From: Alphaproteobacteria bacterium
Lineage (GTDB): Bacteria; Pseudomonadota; Alphaproteobacteria; Sphingomonadales; Kordiimonadaceae
Direction of reading: 5' to 3'
Assembly: GCA_021774735.1 (NCBI GenBank)
Contig: JAJFIS010000033.1
Span: 1 to 64,000 of the forward strand
DNA: 64,000 bases
Part shown: piece after piece, positions 8,098 through 17,340 of the stretch
Position numbering within the stretch: position 1 is the stretch's first letter
Layout of the letters: each line of letters opens with the position of its first letter
Notes under the pieces: generated by a model
Told to the model about the DNA's origin: nothing
Seen by the model: the letters and a program-made list of their open reading frames with translations, nothing else
The model's database searches: none
Position numbers and translations under genes: made by a program

Positions 8098-9306
8098 ATG
8101 GTGAAAAAAGTTGCTATTATTGGTGCGGGACCAGCGGGCCTTTCAGCAGCTGAAGCTTTGAGCGATTTTGGGCTCGACATTTCAATCTATGAAGCGATGC
8201 CAACTGCGGGCCGCAAACTATTGATGGCGGGCAAAAGTGGCTTGAACATCACCCACAGCGAAGATTTTGATGCCTTTAAAGCACGTTATAATGCCGATGG
8301 TACTTACCTGAGCGAAGCCTTAGATGCCTATAGTCCAACCGATATTCGCCTATGGGCTGATGGGCTTGGGGCCAATTCATTCACAGGTTCATCAGGGCGC
8401 GTTTTTCCAAAGGCCATGAAAGCAGCACCCTTGCTGCGGGCATGGCTGACGCGGCTTGGCGAAAAGGCCGTTAAAATTCATACCCGTCATCGCTGGACCG
8501 GCTGGAATGATGCGGGCCTCCTCACCTTTGAGACAGCTTCTGGCACTATTGAAGTTCAAGCCGATGCCGTTATTCTGGCGCTCGGCGGTGCCAGTTGGCC
8601 GCGCCTGGGCTCCAATGCAGCGTGGGTGGATATACTAAAAAACCACGGCGTAAATATTACCCCCTTTGAACCCGCTAATATGGGCTTCAACGTGAACTGG
8701 AGCACTATTCACCGGGAGCGCTTCGCGGGGCATCCGGTTAAAAACTGTCGGCTATCATTGGGCGACAAAAGCGTTCAGGGTGACTTTGTCATCAGTGATT
8801 ACGGCGTTGAAGGCAGCGCAATTTATACTTTATCGCGCCAACTGCGAGCTATGCTCAAGTCATCCACGCCTGCAGAGCTCACTATTGATATGGCCCCTGA
8901 TGTTTCTCAAGACGCGCTAGTGCAAAAACTTGCTCAGCCGCGCGGCAAGAAATCTATGTCCGATCATATAAGGCGTACCACAGGCATCAAGGGGGTGAAA
9001 ATGAGCTTATTGCGTGAATGCTTGCCAAAAGACGCATTTGCTCTGCCGGTAACCGTCGCCATGGGCATTAAAGCGTTGCCGATTGATATTGTCAGTCCGC
9101 GCCCCGTTGAGGAGGCGATTAGTAGCGCAGGCGGCATTGCATCAACTGCTATGGACAACAACCAAATGCTGACCACCCTGCCCGGTGTGTTTGTCGCCGG
9201 TGAAATGTTAAACTGGGAAGCTCCAACCGGTGGCTATCTGCTAACCGCATGCTTTGCACTGGGACGGCAGGCGGGCGAGAATGCTGCAAAATGGCTGAGG
9301 GTATAA
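8098..9306 (+). CDS. NAD(P)/FAD-dependent oxidoreductase, HI0933/BaiN-like flavoprotein (TIGR03862 type)
   Basis: A 402-residue flavoprotein of unknown substrate. The N-terminal dinucleotide-binding motif IIGAGPAGLSAAEAL (residues 6-20) is intact. It is followed by the family signature GRKLLMAGKSGLNITHSE, equivalent to the GRKLLxSGxGRCNxTN of HI0933-like proteins. The C-terminus has the second FAD contact, GVFVAGEMLNWEAPTGGYLLT. Replacement of the usual RCN by SGLN is typical of the TIGR03862 branch. The start is the ATG at 8098; no strong ribosome site is seen, and GTG at 8101 is possible. The gene stands alone between divergent dsbD and a convergent secreted-protein gene. Confidence 0.85.
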   Translation: MVKKVAIIGAGPAGLSAAEALSDFGLDISIYEAMPTAGRKLLMAGKSGLNITHSEDFDAFKARYNADGTYLSEALDAYSPTDIRLWADGLGANSFTGSSGRVFPKAMKAAPLLRAWLTRLGEKAVKIHTRHRWTGWNDAGLLTFETASGTIEVQADAVILALGGASWPRLGSNAAWVDILKNHGVNITPFEPANMGFNVNWSTIHRERFAGHPVKNCRLSLGDKSVQGDFVISDYGVEGSAIYTLSRQLRAMLKSSTPAELTIDMAPDVSQDALVQKLAQPRGKKSMSDHIRRTTGIKGVKMSLLRECLPKDAFALPVTVAMGIKALPIDIVSPRPVEEAISSAGGIASTAMDNNQMLTTLPGVFVAGEMLNWEAPTGGYLLTACFALGRQAGENAAKWLRV

Positions 9307-9325
9307 AGTGGATAATTTTATCAGC

Positions 9326-9832
9326 TTACTTAAAAAGCGGATGACTTTGCATTAATTCCATCATCACTTTTTGTCCCAATTCCATGCCATAAGCCCTGCC
9401 CGCTTTTTCAGCCTCTTTTTCCATTCCATCCATTTTTGGTAAGAGCAATAGCGCAGCTGGAGATTCGGAATCATGGGCAAGGGTCTTTATTTCTTCAAGT
9501 GTAAAGACCTTACGCAATTGAACAATCATCAAATTACTAAGGTTAATTTCCAAATCAGTTGTTATCCTAGAAATAAAAACATCAACGAAGTCTTCCACCA
9601 TGGCTGGCTTTGGATCTTTTCCAGACATTTTCACCGCTTGACCAATTTGCTCAATTAACACACCTCGCTGCTGGGCAAAGGCCTGGTGGAGAGCGGTAAT
9701 ACCTTCATCTAAAGCACCAGATTCGTGAAGAAATACGATGGCTAGCTCTTCAAACTCATCAGCGACAGCAGGACCGGTGATGGACGCAAAACCAACCACA
9801 TAAATAATAAAAAACTGCTTTAAATACCGCAT
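9326..9832 (-). CDS. Secreted DUF2059-like protein, paralogue 1
   Basis: A 168-residue protein with a signal peptide (MRYLKQFFIIYVVGFASITG, with a probable cleavage after AVA). The rest is helical, resembling small periplasmic proteins of the DUF2059 type. The start at 9832 is chosen because GGGAGAG lies six bases upstream; a longer frame to 9859 lacks one. The gene downstream in the same direction encodes a similar protein: both share a D/E-FEE-type start after the signal, an FLH.SGA...G...L pattern, a VDVF/VNSY central motif and the ending MMQSHPLFK or MMQTHPIFK. Function is unknown. Confidence 0.65.
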   Translation of the reverse strand: MRYLKQFFIIYVVGFASITGPAVADEFEELAIVFLHESGALDEGITALHQAFAQQRGVLIEQIGQAVKMSGKDPKPAMVEDFVDVFISRITTDLEINLSNLMIVQLRKVFTLEEIKTLAHDSESPAALLLLPKMDGMEKEAEKAGRAYGMELGQKVMMELMQSHPLFK

Positions 9833-9944
9833 AATATCTCTCCCAAAATAATTTAACAAAACGAACGGAATGATAAGATAACATTAGGCCTATACGCAAG
9901 TCTTCCATTAATAAATCGTTGTGCATCCCCTTGAAAATGGAGCC

Positions 9945-10439
9945 TTACTTAAAAATAGGATGGGTTTGCATCATCTCCGTGAGAACCTCGACCGCAATGC
10001 GCTTGCCCGCTGCCTTCCCTGCAACACCAATCGCCGCAGTAACGCGTTTCATTTTGCGCGCCAAGCTATCAAGTGCAGGCCCCCCTTGCGCATTCTCAAA
10101 AGCGGCGAGTTCCTCTGATGTTATGATTTTACGGTACTCCCCCACCATCAGCCCCGGAACATTAGCTTTCATCTGTTTCAGGACGCGGGGCAGATAACTG
10201 TTTACAAAGTCCTTAATTTGTCTCCGGCTGACGGACTTCCCTTTTTTCTTAAAATAAGACTTTACCTGCCGCGTGAGTGTCCTCTTGAGGGAACGCTCGC
10301 TTTCATCGAGGCCATTTACCGCGGCCTCTATGGCACCTGTCTGGTGCAGGAAGGCCAAGATACGATCATCAAAGTTATCGGCCTTCGATGGTGTAGTCAA
10401 AATAATGGCAAGAAAGAAACTTCTGGCAAGAATAAGCAT
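9945..10439 (-). CDS. Secreted DUF2059-like protein, paralogue 2
   Basis: A 164-residue exported protein with an N-terminal signal peptide ending near SKA. It is homologous along its length to the neighbouring 9326-9832 product (FLHQTGAIEAAVNGL, IKDFVNSYLPRVL, EEL AAFE block and terminal MMQTHPIFK). This marks a tandem duplication followed by divergence. The mature domain is more basic (many Lys/Arg, for example VKSYFKKKGKSVSRRQ) than paralogue 1, so the two have probably specialised. AGGGG sits seven bases before the ATG. Function is unknown. Confidence 0.65.
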   Translation of the reverse strand: MLILARSFFLAIILTTPSKADNFDDRILAFLHQTGAIEAAVNGLDESERSLKRTLTRQVKSYFKKKGKSVSRRQIKDFVNSYLPRVLKQMKANVPGLMVGEYRKIITSEELAAFENAQGGPALDSLARKMKRVTAAIGVAGKAAGKRIAVEVLTEMMQTHPIFK

Positions 10440-10492
10440 ATACGACCCCTAATATTGTTTACCTTCAAGCATGATAGTAAATTCACACTTCA

Positions 10493-11026
10493 TCAAAAGC
10501 TCAATTTTGATCCAGCTAACACGGTCAAAGCCCGTAGATATTCAACATCTGATGTTTTCCAAACTCTTTTAGTTCCTACGGTTTCACAGCAAATGACAGC
10601 TTGGGGCCTTAGATCTTTATAAATTACATAATCGAGCAGGGATTTGATGTTATTGGGCTCAAAATAGTCCTCAACTAGTTCTTTGGTTTGGTAATTTGTG
10701 TAAACATCATCGGCGAGAATACTGATGTTTTCGATAATAGAACTAAAGTATCTTGGATATTGTTGCTTTGTTAATTCAGCGCCTGACATATTTAACTTAT
10801 GGAATACATCAAAACTATAGGTGCAGGTTATTTTTGAAAGACTATTATCAAACGCCCAAATACTAATTAAAGTAACCTCAAGTTTTTCAACAATATCTTT
10901 TGCCATAGCATTGAATATTGTAGATGAGCACAGATTATTTTCTGCGGTGTATATTATATCTTGTAGATTTTTCACCGGTAATATCAGCCCCAAGTGGATA
11001 ATATTTATAATATAGTAAAACAACAC
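10493..11026 (-). CDS. Single-domain GAF protein
   Basis: A protein of up to 177 residues consisting of one GAF domain, a small-molecule or redox/heme sensing fold. The signature runs from VTLISIWAFD (strand 2) through ILADDVYTNYQTKEL to IKSLLDYVIYKDLRPQAVIC and CETVGTKRVWKTSDVEYL at the C-terminus, as in GAF modules of bacterial signalling proteins. No output domain is attached. The start is uncertain: GTG 11026 is the longest frame, and GTG 10975 removes a hydrophobic lead. The coding region is visibly more AT-rich than its neighbours, which may indicate transfer. The ligand and partner are unknown. Confidence 0.7.
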   Translation of the reverse strand: MLFYYIINIIHLGLILPVKNLQDIIYTAENNLCSSTIFNAMAKDIVEKLEVTLISIWAFDNSLSKITCTYSFDVFHKLNMSGAELTKQQYPRYFSSIIENISILADDVYTNYQTKELVEDYFEPNNIKSLLDYVIYKDLRPQAVICCETVGTKRVWKTSDVEYLRALTVLAGSKLSF

Positions 11027-11112
11027 CTATAAATTGTCAAAATAATCTCTTTCACGTGATTATTACTGGATAAGCTAGGGGAATACTCATGGCTTACCAT
11101 GCCGCTAATCAT

Positions 11113-11143
11113 AAAAAAGGGCCACACCGAGTGCAGCCCTTTT
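11113..11143 (-). terminator. Intrinsic terminator of rplM-rpsI
   Basis: Perfect 8-bp stem AAAAGGGC/GCCCTTTT with a 13-base loop. Read on the minus strand the stem runs into TTTTTTAT. It lies 31 bases after the rpsI stop codon. Confidence 0.85.
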
Positions 11144-11174
11144 GAATTTTGTAAGCTTTGAAAAGCTTCGCGGA

Positions 11175-11660
11175 TTAACGCTTCGAGAACTGGAAAGAAC
11201 GACGGGCTTTGGCTCTGCCGTATTTCTTACGTTCCACAACGCGGCTATCGCGGGTTAAGAAGCCAGCAGCTTTCAAGCCACCACGCAGGGTAGGTTCTGC
11301 CAGTTGCAGCGCTTTGGAGATGCCATGCTTAACCGCGCCAGCTTGACCGGACAATCCGCCACCTTTAACCGTTGCTATAACGTCATACTGGCCGGTGCGG
11401 TCAGAAATGCCGAAAGGTTGGTTAACGATCAAACGCAGAGTAGGACGGGCGAAATATGTTTCTTGGTCCCTGCCATTAACCGTGATCTTGCCTGAACCAG
11501 GCTTGATCCATACACGCGCAACGGCGTCTTTACGTTTGCCAGTGGCGTAAGTACGCCCTTGCGCATCACGAACAGGTTCGCGCACAACAGGTGCAGCTTC
11601 TCCGACAGCTTCAACAGAAGCAACGCCGGTAATTTCTTTAAGATCTTGCAAATCAGCCAT
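11175..11660 (-). CDS. rpsI: 30S ribosomal protein S9
   Basis: Component of the small ribosomal subunit whose C-terminal tail contacts P-site tRNA. The 161-residue product has the core [34 protein letters not shown], and [18 protein letters not shown]. It ends in the diagnostic [16 protein letters not shown]. An N-terminal extension of about 30 residues before the conserved core is normal in alphaproteobacteria. It lies five bases after rplM, forming the universal rplM-rpsI operon, and is followed by a strong terminator. Confidence 0.98.
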   Translation of the reverse strand: MADLQDLKEITGVASVEAVGEAAPVVREPVRDAQGRTYATGKRKDAVARVWIKPGSGKITVNGRDQETYFARPTLRLIVNQPFGISDRTGQYDVIATVKGGGLSGQAGAVKHGISKALQLAEPTLRGGLKAAGFLTRDSRVVERKKYGRAKARRSFQFSKR

Positions 11661-11665
11661 GATGC

Positions 11666-12124
11666 TTACCTTTTATTCTTTGGGTTCATGCCAGCCACAT
11701 CCAGAATTGCTGGGGACTGTGCTTCATGGGGGTGCTCGGTGCCAGCATAGATGCGCAGGTTACGCATTTGCTGACTGCCAAGAGGGCCAGAAGGGATCAT
11801 ACGCTTGATCGCACGTTCCAGAACACGCTCAGGGAAACGTCCGTCCAGCTCTTCACCAGCTGTAATTTCCTTGATACCGCCTGGGTGACCAGTGTGACGA
11901 TAAAATACTTTATCGGTTCGTTTCTTGCCGGTCAGCTTCACTTTTTCTGCGTTAATGATGACAACATGGTCGCCGCAATCCATATGTGGAGTATATGTCA
12001 CTTTAGTTTTTCCGCGCAGAACATTGGCTACAATCGCAGCAAGGCGGCCAAGCACAACGCCATCAGCGTCGACAATATGCCACTTTTTTTCAATCTCCGA
12101 CGCTTTTGCCGAATAGGTTTTCAT
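11666..12124 (-). CDS. rplM: 50S ribosomal protein L13
   Basis: Early-assembling large-subunit protein. The 152-residue sequence has [38 protein letters not shown] and the [20 protein letters not shown] block that define L13. It ends with [13 protein letters not shown]. First gene of the rplM-rpsI operon. The 264 bases upstream, up to the reductase gene on the other strand, are AT-rich and must carry both divergent promoters. I see no L13-leader structure there. Confidence 0.98.
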   Translation of the reverse strand: MKTYSAKASEIEKKWHIVDADGVVLGRLAAIVANVLRGKTKVTYTPHMDCGDHVVIINAEKVKLTGKKRTDKVFYRHTGHPGGIKEITAGEELDGRFPERVLERAIKRMIPSGPLGSQQMRNLRIYAGTEHPHEAQSPAILDVAGMNPKNKR

Positions 12125-12388
12125 CGTTCAATTCCTTAGAACTAGGCTCAGGCCTTAACAAACGGGGCCTTTCATCCTTGGTGTGGCGCTGGTTATATAG
12201 ATGTTTTGCATCCTGTCAACAGTCAAAATAACACATAAAACAAAGAATAATACATAAAAACAATGCCTTAGAATATAGGTAATATAATACCCCATAATAT
12301 TTAGTAATAAATATGCTGGTATTTTCACCGATCAGCCTTAGTTTAAGTTTGAACGACTAATTTAGCACAATCAGTGAATGGAAATGAT

Positions 12389-13399
12389 ATGCAAAACCGG
12401 CAGATACTTCTTAAATCTCGGCCTGAAGGCTGGGTCACAAACGAAAATTTTGGCATCGACAATTGCGATGTTCCCGAGCTTAGTGAGGGGCAAGTTATGG
12501 TGCGGACGGTTTATCTTTCCGTTGACCCATACCTGCGGGGCCGCATGAATGATGCGAAAAGCTATGTCCCTCCTTTTGCCATTGGCGGTCCGATCGATAG
12601 CGGCATCGTTGGTCAAGTAATTGAAAGCCGGTTTGAGGGCCTAAGCGAAGGAGATTACGTCCTTGGACGCTTACCTTGGGCGCTCGTCTCCGCGACAAAT
12701 GGTAAGGAACTGTATAAGTTAGACCCTGACATTGCTCCCCTGTCCTATTATCTTGGTATTTTAGGGATGCCCGGCCAAACCGCATGGGTAGGTCTGAAAG
12801 CGATCGGTAACCTGCAAGAAGGCGAAAATGTATTTGTATCGGGCGCGTCTGGTGCAGTTGGCCAAGTCGTTGGTCAAATCGCCAAAAACATGGGTTGCCA
12901 TGTAGTTGGCAGTGCGGGCGGCGCTGATAAAGTAGCTTATTTACGGGAGTTAGGATTTGACGGCGCTATTGATTATAAAGCGACACCTAATCTGTTTAAA
13001 GCTGTTGCAGAATCCTGTCCGAATGGTGTTGATGTTTATTTCGAGAATGTTGGCGGCGATATTTTGGAAGCCGTTATTAATGTGCTCAATTTCAAAGCTC
13101 GCATTGCTGTTTGCGGTTATATTTCAGCCTATAACAGCACTCTTGCTGATATGCCCCCCGGTCCGCGTAACCTGCCGATATTAATTGGCCGTGGTGCCCG
13201 CATGGAAGGCTTCATTGTCAGCCAATATCCCAAAGAGTGTGCGGAATGGGTTCAAACTGGTGCGCAGTGGCTGAAAGAAGGCAAACTGAAATACCGTGAG
13301 ACGATTGTTGAGGGCTTAGAAAATGCCCCAAATGCCTTTGTTGATATGCTCAAGGGTAAAAATATGGGCAAAATGATCGTCAAAGTCGCTGACGAGTAA
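12389..13399 (+). CDS. NADP-dependent oxidoreductase, CurA/prostaglandin reductase-like (MDR superfamily)
   Basis: A 336-residue zinc-independent medium-chain reductase expected to reduce the double bond of alpha,beta-unsaturated carbonyls. It carries VDPYLRGRM near the N-terminus and the leukotriene B4 dehydrogenase-type nucleotide motif VSGASGAVGQVVGQIAKNMG (about 145-165). The C-terminus ends in the GKNMGKMIVKV signature of the CurA branch. No zinc ligands are visible, as usual for this branch. The ATG at 12389 is preferred to GTG 12374 because the usual family start is MxNRQ. A terminator follows directly. The physiological substrate is unknown. Confidence 0.88.
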   Translation: MQNRQILLKSRPEGWVTNENFGIDNCDVPELSEGQVMVRTVYLSVDPYLRGRMNDAKSYVPPFAIGGPIDSGIVGQVIESRFEGLSEGDYVLGRLPWALVSATNGKELYKLDPDIAPLSYYLGILGMPGQTAWVGLKAIGNLQEGENVFVSGASGAVGQVVGQIAKNMGCHVVGSAGGADKVAYLRELGFDGAIDYKATPNLFKAVAESCPNGVDVYFENVGGDILEAVINVLNFKARIAVCGYISAYNSTLADMPPGPRNLPILIGRGARMEGFIVSQYPKECAEWVQTGAQWLKEGKLKYRETIVEGLENAPNAFVDMLKGKNMGKMIVKVADE

Positions 13400-13406
13400 A
13401 AATACA

Positions 13407-13439
13407 AACAGCCCCTCGCTGCATTGAGGGGCTGTTTTT
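13407..13439 (+). terminator. Intrinsic terminator after the CurA-like gene
   Basis: 11-bp perfect stem AACAGCCCCTC/GAGGGGCTGTT, 8-base loop, followed by a T-run. A-rich sequence on the other side makes it potentially bidirectional, so it may also end the ctaA transcript. Confidence 0.85.
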
Positions 13440-13456
13440 AAAGCTGAGTTTGAATA

Positions 13457-14494
13457 TCACTTTGCACTTTTAGTGCGCTGCACATGCATCAAGTATATTG
13501 CCACGGCAAGCACCAGCACACCCCCACCCTGATGCGCTGTACCCCAAGTAACAGGCACCATTTTTACCAAAGCCGTTATCCCAAGGCCGACTTGCAGCAT
13601 AATAGCAGCAAGCAGGTAGCTGCTCGCTTTTTTAACCGCAGTGGCGGCACGCTTGCGGGCTTTGAAGAATAAAATCAACACCAAGGTGAACAACAGATAG
13701 GCCCCAATGCGATGATCAAATTGCACCGTGACACCGTTATCGGTAAAATTGCGCCATATGGGGCTTAACACCAGCATATCCGGCGGCACAAAGCTGCCGT
13801 CCATCAGTGGCCAGCTATTATAGAAATAACCAGCTTTCAGGCCTGCGACCAAGGCTCCCATTGCTAATTGCAAAACCAGCAAAAGCATAACCACATGGGT
13901 CAAAATCTTTATGGGCTTGGCAATTGTGCTAGGATGAGGTCGAACTAAATCTAAGGCAGTCCAGAAAGTAGCAGAAAACAATAGCAGCGCTAACATAAGA
14001 TGCGCCGTCAACCGGTAATGGCTCACCTCAGGTTCAGCCACCAAGCCCGACTTGACCATATACCAGCCGAGCAAACCTTGCAGGCCGCCGAGGACAAAAA
14101 GCACGACCAAGCGGAGTTTATAGCCTGCCGGAATACGGCCCTTCGCCCAAAAGAAAAGCATTGGCACCAGAAAGGCAACGCCGATTAGACGACCAAGCAG
14201 ACGGTGTGCCCATTCCCACCAATATATGCCTTTAAATTCAGCGAGGCTCATGCCAATATTTTTTAACTTATATTCGGGTGACGCTTGATAATCAGTAAAT
14301 TCTTGCAGCCATGCTGCATCGCTAAGCGGTGGCAGAAAACCCGTAACGGGTCGCCAATTCACCATCGAAAGGCCTGATTCCGTCAGCCTTGTGGCCCCGC
14401 CAACCATGACCATAGCAAAAACCAAAAAGGCGATGAAGAACAGCCAAGTAGCTACAGCAATTCGATCTTTATCGTTGGTTTGGTTGAAATACAA
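13457..14494 (-). CDS. ctaA: Heme A synthase, COX15/CtaA type 2
   Basis: Inner-membrane monooxygenase that converts heme O to heme A for aa3-type cytochrome oxidase. The 345-residue protein has eight predicted membrane helices and the four heme-ligand histidine motifs EWAHRLLGR, SHYRLTAHL, FDHRIGAYLLF and AHQGGGVLVL. It also has the N-terminal signature GGATRLTESGLSMVNWRP, typical of the mitochondrial COX15 branch. The start appears to be TTG at 14494, preceded by GAGAG; it lies 14 bases after der. No cytochrome oxidase genes are in the window. Confidence 0.95.
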   Translation of the reverse strand: MYFNQTNDKDRIAVATWLFFIAFLVFAMVMVGGATRLTESGLSMVNWRPVTGFLPPLSDAAWLQEFTDYQASPEYKLKNIGMSLAEFKGIYWWEWAHRLLGRLIGVAFLVPMLFFWAKGRIPAGYKLRLVVLFVLGGLQGLLGWYMVKSGLVAEPEVSHYRLTAHLMLALLLFSATFWTALDLVRPHPSTIAKPIKILTHVVMLLLVLQLAMGALVAGLKAGYFYNSWPLMDGSFVPPDMLVLSPIWRNFTDNGVTVQFDHRIGAYLLFTLVLILFFKARKRAATAVKKASSYLLAAIMLQVGLGITALVKMVPVTWGTAHQGGGVLVLAVAIYLMHVQRTKSAK

Positions 14495-14508
14495 AGCTGG
14501 TCTCTCAC

Positions 14509-15960
14509 TTATTTTTCGCGGCGCTTGCGTCTGCCATCATAAGGATTATCAGTTTTTCTAAAATATACCCTTATCGGCACTGCGGGCATCTCAAAATCCC
14601 GACGCAACTCATTTTCCAAATAGCGTTTATAGCTCTCGGGGATATCCGCAGGGCGGTTACAAAACAGCAAGAATGTCGGTGGCCGAGTTTTTATCTGTGC
14701 GCCGTAACGCACTTTAATGCGCCGACCAGAAACCGCTGGCGGCGGGTGCTGTTCCATCGTATCCGCCAGCCATTCATTGAAAATTGCTGTCTTGATGCGG
14801 GCGTTCCAGGTTTCATAAGTCTCGGCTACCGCTGGCATCAAATACTGGGTACCCTGCCCAGTTAGACCCGATATATTGACAATGCGAATGCCCTTCATCT
14901 GCGGAAAAGAACGAGTGAGCGTATCGCGTAATTGCCGCTGGGCTTTCAAGCGATCTTCCACCACGTCCCATTTGTTGAGGGCGATAACCAATGCCCTGCC
15001 TTCACGGGCGCAAAGTTCCGCTATTTTTAAATCCTGCTTTTCAATGCCAAGTTCGGCGTCCAACAACAACACCACAACTTCGGCAAATTGAATGGCCCGC
15101 AGGCTATCTGCCACTGATAGCTTTTCCAGCTTTTCCGTAATCCGTGCCTTTTTGCGAATACCCGCCGTGTCAAACAGCTTAACCGGCATGTCTTCCCACT
15201 GCCAATTAACGGAAATACTATCGCGCGTCAGGCCAGCCTCTTCGCCTGTAATCAAACGGTCGTCACCAATGAGATAATTGATCAGGGTAGATTTGCCTGC
15301 ATTGGGCCGGCCAACAATTGCCAGCCGCAATGGCCTATCATCACTGATGTCTTCTTGGGTGTCTTCAAACTCAAAGTCCAAGTCGCCCTCTTCCGGGTCA
15401 CCGTCACGGCGATTAGATAATTTCTCGCCCCCGTCATCCTCACCTGCGTATGGGTCTATACCAGCCCCTTGCAGGCCTTCCACCATTTGCTGGTACAAAT
15501 CAGCCAAACCTTCACCGTGCTCCGCTGACAGGGGTATGGGATCACCGAGCCCAAGGCCGTAAGCCTCATAAATGCCATCAACATGGAATTTACCTTCACA
15601 TTTATTAGCAGCCAAAATGACAGGCTTTTTCATTTTACGAAGGATAGCAGCGAAATGCTCATCCAATGGCGTAATGCCGGCGCGGGCATCATATAGCATC
15701 AGGATAATATCAGCTTCTTCCATCCCAACTTCGGTCTGGCGGCGCATACGCCCTGATAGGCTTTCAATGTCACCCTCTTCAAAGCCGGCAGTGTCAAATA
15801 TTGTGAACTTCAGATCAGATAGCGTTGCTTCACCTTCCCGGCGGTCACGGGTAACGCCCGGCGTATCGTCAACGATAGCCAGTTTCTTACCCGCCAATCG
15901 GTTAAAAAGTGTTGATTTGCCCACATTGGGGCGCCCAACAATAGCTAGGGTAAAGGTCAT
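14509..15960 (-). CDS. der: Ribosome-associated GTPase Der (EngA)
   Basis: Essential double-GTPase for 50S subunit maturation. The 483-residue protein has two tandem G domains with P-loops GRPNVGKSTLFN (residues 8-19) and GRPNAGKSTLIN (about 218), switch motifs DTPGVTRDR/DTAGFE and DTAGIRKKARI, and base-recognition NKCE and NKWD. A C-terminal KH-like domain ends in NPYDGRRK. An acidic linker (DGDPEEGDLDFEFEDTQED) separates the G domains. It follows the bamB-like gene by 27 bases and precedes ctaA. The yfgM-bamB-der order is the same as in E. coli. Confidence 0.97.
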   Translation of the reverse strand: MTFTLAIVGRPNVGKSTLFNRLAGKKLAIVDDTPGVTRDRREGEATLSDLKFTIFDTAGFEEGDIESLSGRMRRQTEVGMEEADIILMLYDARAGITPLDEHFAAILRKMKKPVILAANKCEGKFHVDGIYEAYGLGLGDPIPLSAEHGEGLADLYQQMVEGLQGAGIDPYAGEDDGGEKLSNRRDGDPEEGDLDFEFEDTQEDISDDRPLRLAIVGRPNAGKSTLINYLIGDDRLITGEEAGLTRDSISVNWQWEDMPVKLFDTAGIRKKARITEKLEKLSVADSLRAIQFAEVVVLLLDAELGIEKQDLKIAELCAREGRALVIALNKWDVVEDRLKAQRQLRDTLTRSFPQMKGIRIVNISGLTGQGTQYLMPAVAETYETWNARIKTAIFNEWLADTMEQHPPPAVSGRRIKVRYGAQIKTRPPTFLLFCNRPADIPESYKRYLENELRRDFEMPAVPIRVYFRKTDNPYDGRRKRREK

Positions 15961-15987
15961 CTCATTCTCTCATTAAGCGCTTGGTGC

Positions 15988-17340
15988 TTATCGGTAAGCA
16001 ACCAAGTTTCCGCTGTCATCAAGATAAACAAGCGTATTGTCAACAACTATCGGTGCTGTTGAAGAACCATTTGCTAGTTTTTCAGCTGAAAGCACTTCAC
16101 CGGTATAGGGTGATATAGACAGCATATACCCATGCGATGAAGTAACTAGCAGACGGTCACCCGCTAATATTGGGCCATTCCATTTGATCAGGCCTCGACG
16201 TTTATCTTGATCTTCAAAGCGTTGCACTTGGGTTACCCAGCGGATGCGGCCATCGCTAAGCTGAATGCAGGCGATCTCACCTTCAATTGTAACCACAAAG
16301 GCATAATTACCTGCAATGAGAGGTGTTGTAACACTGGCAACATCGCCTTCCCATGATCGCTCACCCGTGCGCATATCAATCGCGACCATCCGCCCAGCAT
16401 GAGAAACAGCATAAGCACGACCACGGTCAATAACCGGGTGACCATCCACGTCTGCCAGTGAGGCAAGAGGCGTTAAGCGCTTAGAACTGGTCAGCGAATC
16501 TTGCCACAAAACCCGTCCATTGGACGTTACCATGGCGATAAGTTCACCGCTAGACAGGGCAAGCAAGACAACACCTGCATCCACGGCAGGGGATGCTGCG
16601 CCAAGCATACTGGCGGTTTCTGTAATGCCTACTTGATCCCATACTTCTTCACCAGTATCGGCATTTAATACAATAATCTGGTTATCTTGGGTAATGGTAA
16701 AAACCTTACCTTCAGCAACAGTTGGGGCACCGCGCAGGGGTATTTTGCCCGCATGGCGCCACATTTCACGGCCATTGTCAGCGTCCAGCGCCACAGTAAA
16801 GCCATAGCCGGTTGTGGCGTAGACGGTACCATTGTCATAGGCGAGGCCACCACCATAACCCACTTTGCTACGTTCATCAGGGTCATCAAGGGTTACTGAC
16901 CAACGTGTGCCACCACTTGCCAATGTAACCGCAGAAACCTGTGCATTAACGTCCATAGCATAAACAACACCACCCGCCGAAATGGGGCCTGAAACCATAC
17001 GTCTGTATTTCGTATTGCCGTCACCAATGCTGGTTGACCATGACTTGGACAGCCGGTCACCAATGGTCAGATGGTAAATCGCATGCGTAGCGTTACCGCC
17101 TGCTTGGGTCCAGCTTTGGTTCGTATAAGCCCTAGGCAGTCGAACAGCTTGACCCGCAATAACAGCGTCCGCCTCTAAAATACGCGAAGAACTTAAAATC
17201 TCTAGCCGGTCTTTGCCTTCATCATCATAGGCATTTTTGTCTTTACCAGAGCCCTTAAACCATGAACATCCAGCCAAAACCAGCACCAGAGAAATAGTTA
17301 CAAAGCCACGTAGAACTGAACTTGCTGACATATTCATCAT
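15988..17340 (-). CDS. BamB-like PQQ-repeat beta-propeller lipoprotein
   Basis: A 450-residue predicted lipoprotein. A hydrophobic signal ends in the lipobox LAGC, and eight-bladed propeller repeats with PQQ-type endings follow (VYAMDVNAQVSAV, GTVYATTGYGFTVALDADNG, GRAYAVSHAGRMVAIDMRTG, LLVTSSHGYMLSISPYTG). Position between a YfgM-like gene and der is as for BamB, the accessory lipoprotein of the outer-membrane beta-barrel assembly machine. The family role is inferred from fold and synteny. Its ATG overlaps the stop codon of the upstream gene (CAATGATG), implying coupled translation. Confidence 0.88.
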   Translation of the reverse strand: MMNMSASSVLRGFVTISLVLVLAGCSWFKGSGKDKNAYDDEGKDRLEILSSSRILEADAVIAGQAVRLPRAYTNQSWTQAGGNATHAIYHLTIGDRLSKSWSTSIGDGNTKYRRMVSGPISAGGVVYAMDVNAQVSAVTLASGGTRWSVTLDDPDERSKVGYGGGLAYDNGTVYATTGYGFTVALDADNGREMWRHAGKIPLRGAPTVAEGKVFTITQDNQIIVLNADTGEEVWDQVGITETASMLGAASPAVDAGVVLLALSSGELIAMVTSNGRVLWQDSLTSSKRLTPLASLADVDGHPVIDRGRAYAVSHAGRMVAIDMRTGERSWEGDVASVTTPLIAGNYAFVVTIEGEIACIQLSDGRIRWVTQVQRFEDQDKRRGLIKWNGPILAGDRLLVTSSHGYMLSISPYTGEVLSAEKLANGSSTAPIVVDNTLVYLDDSGNLVAYR

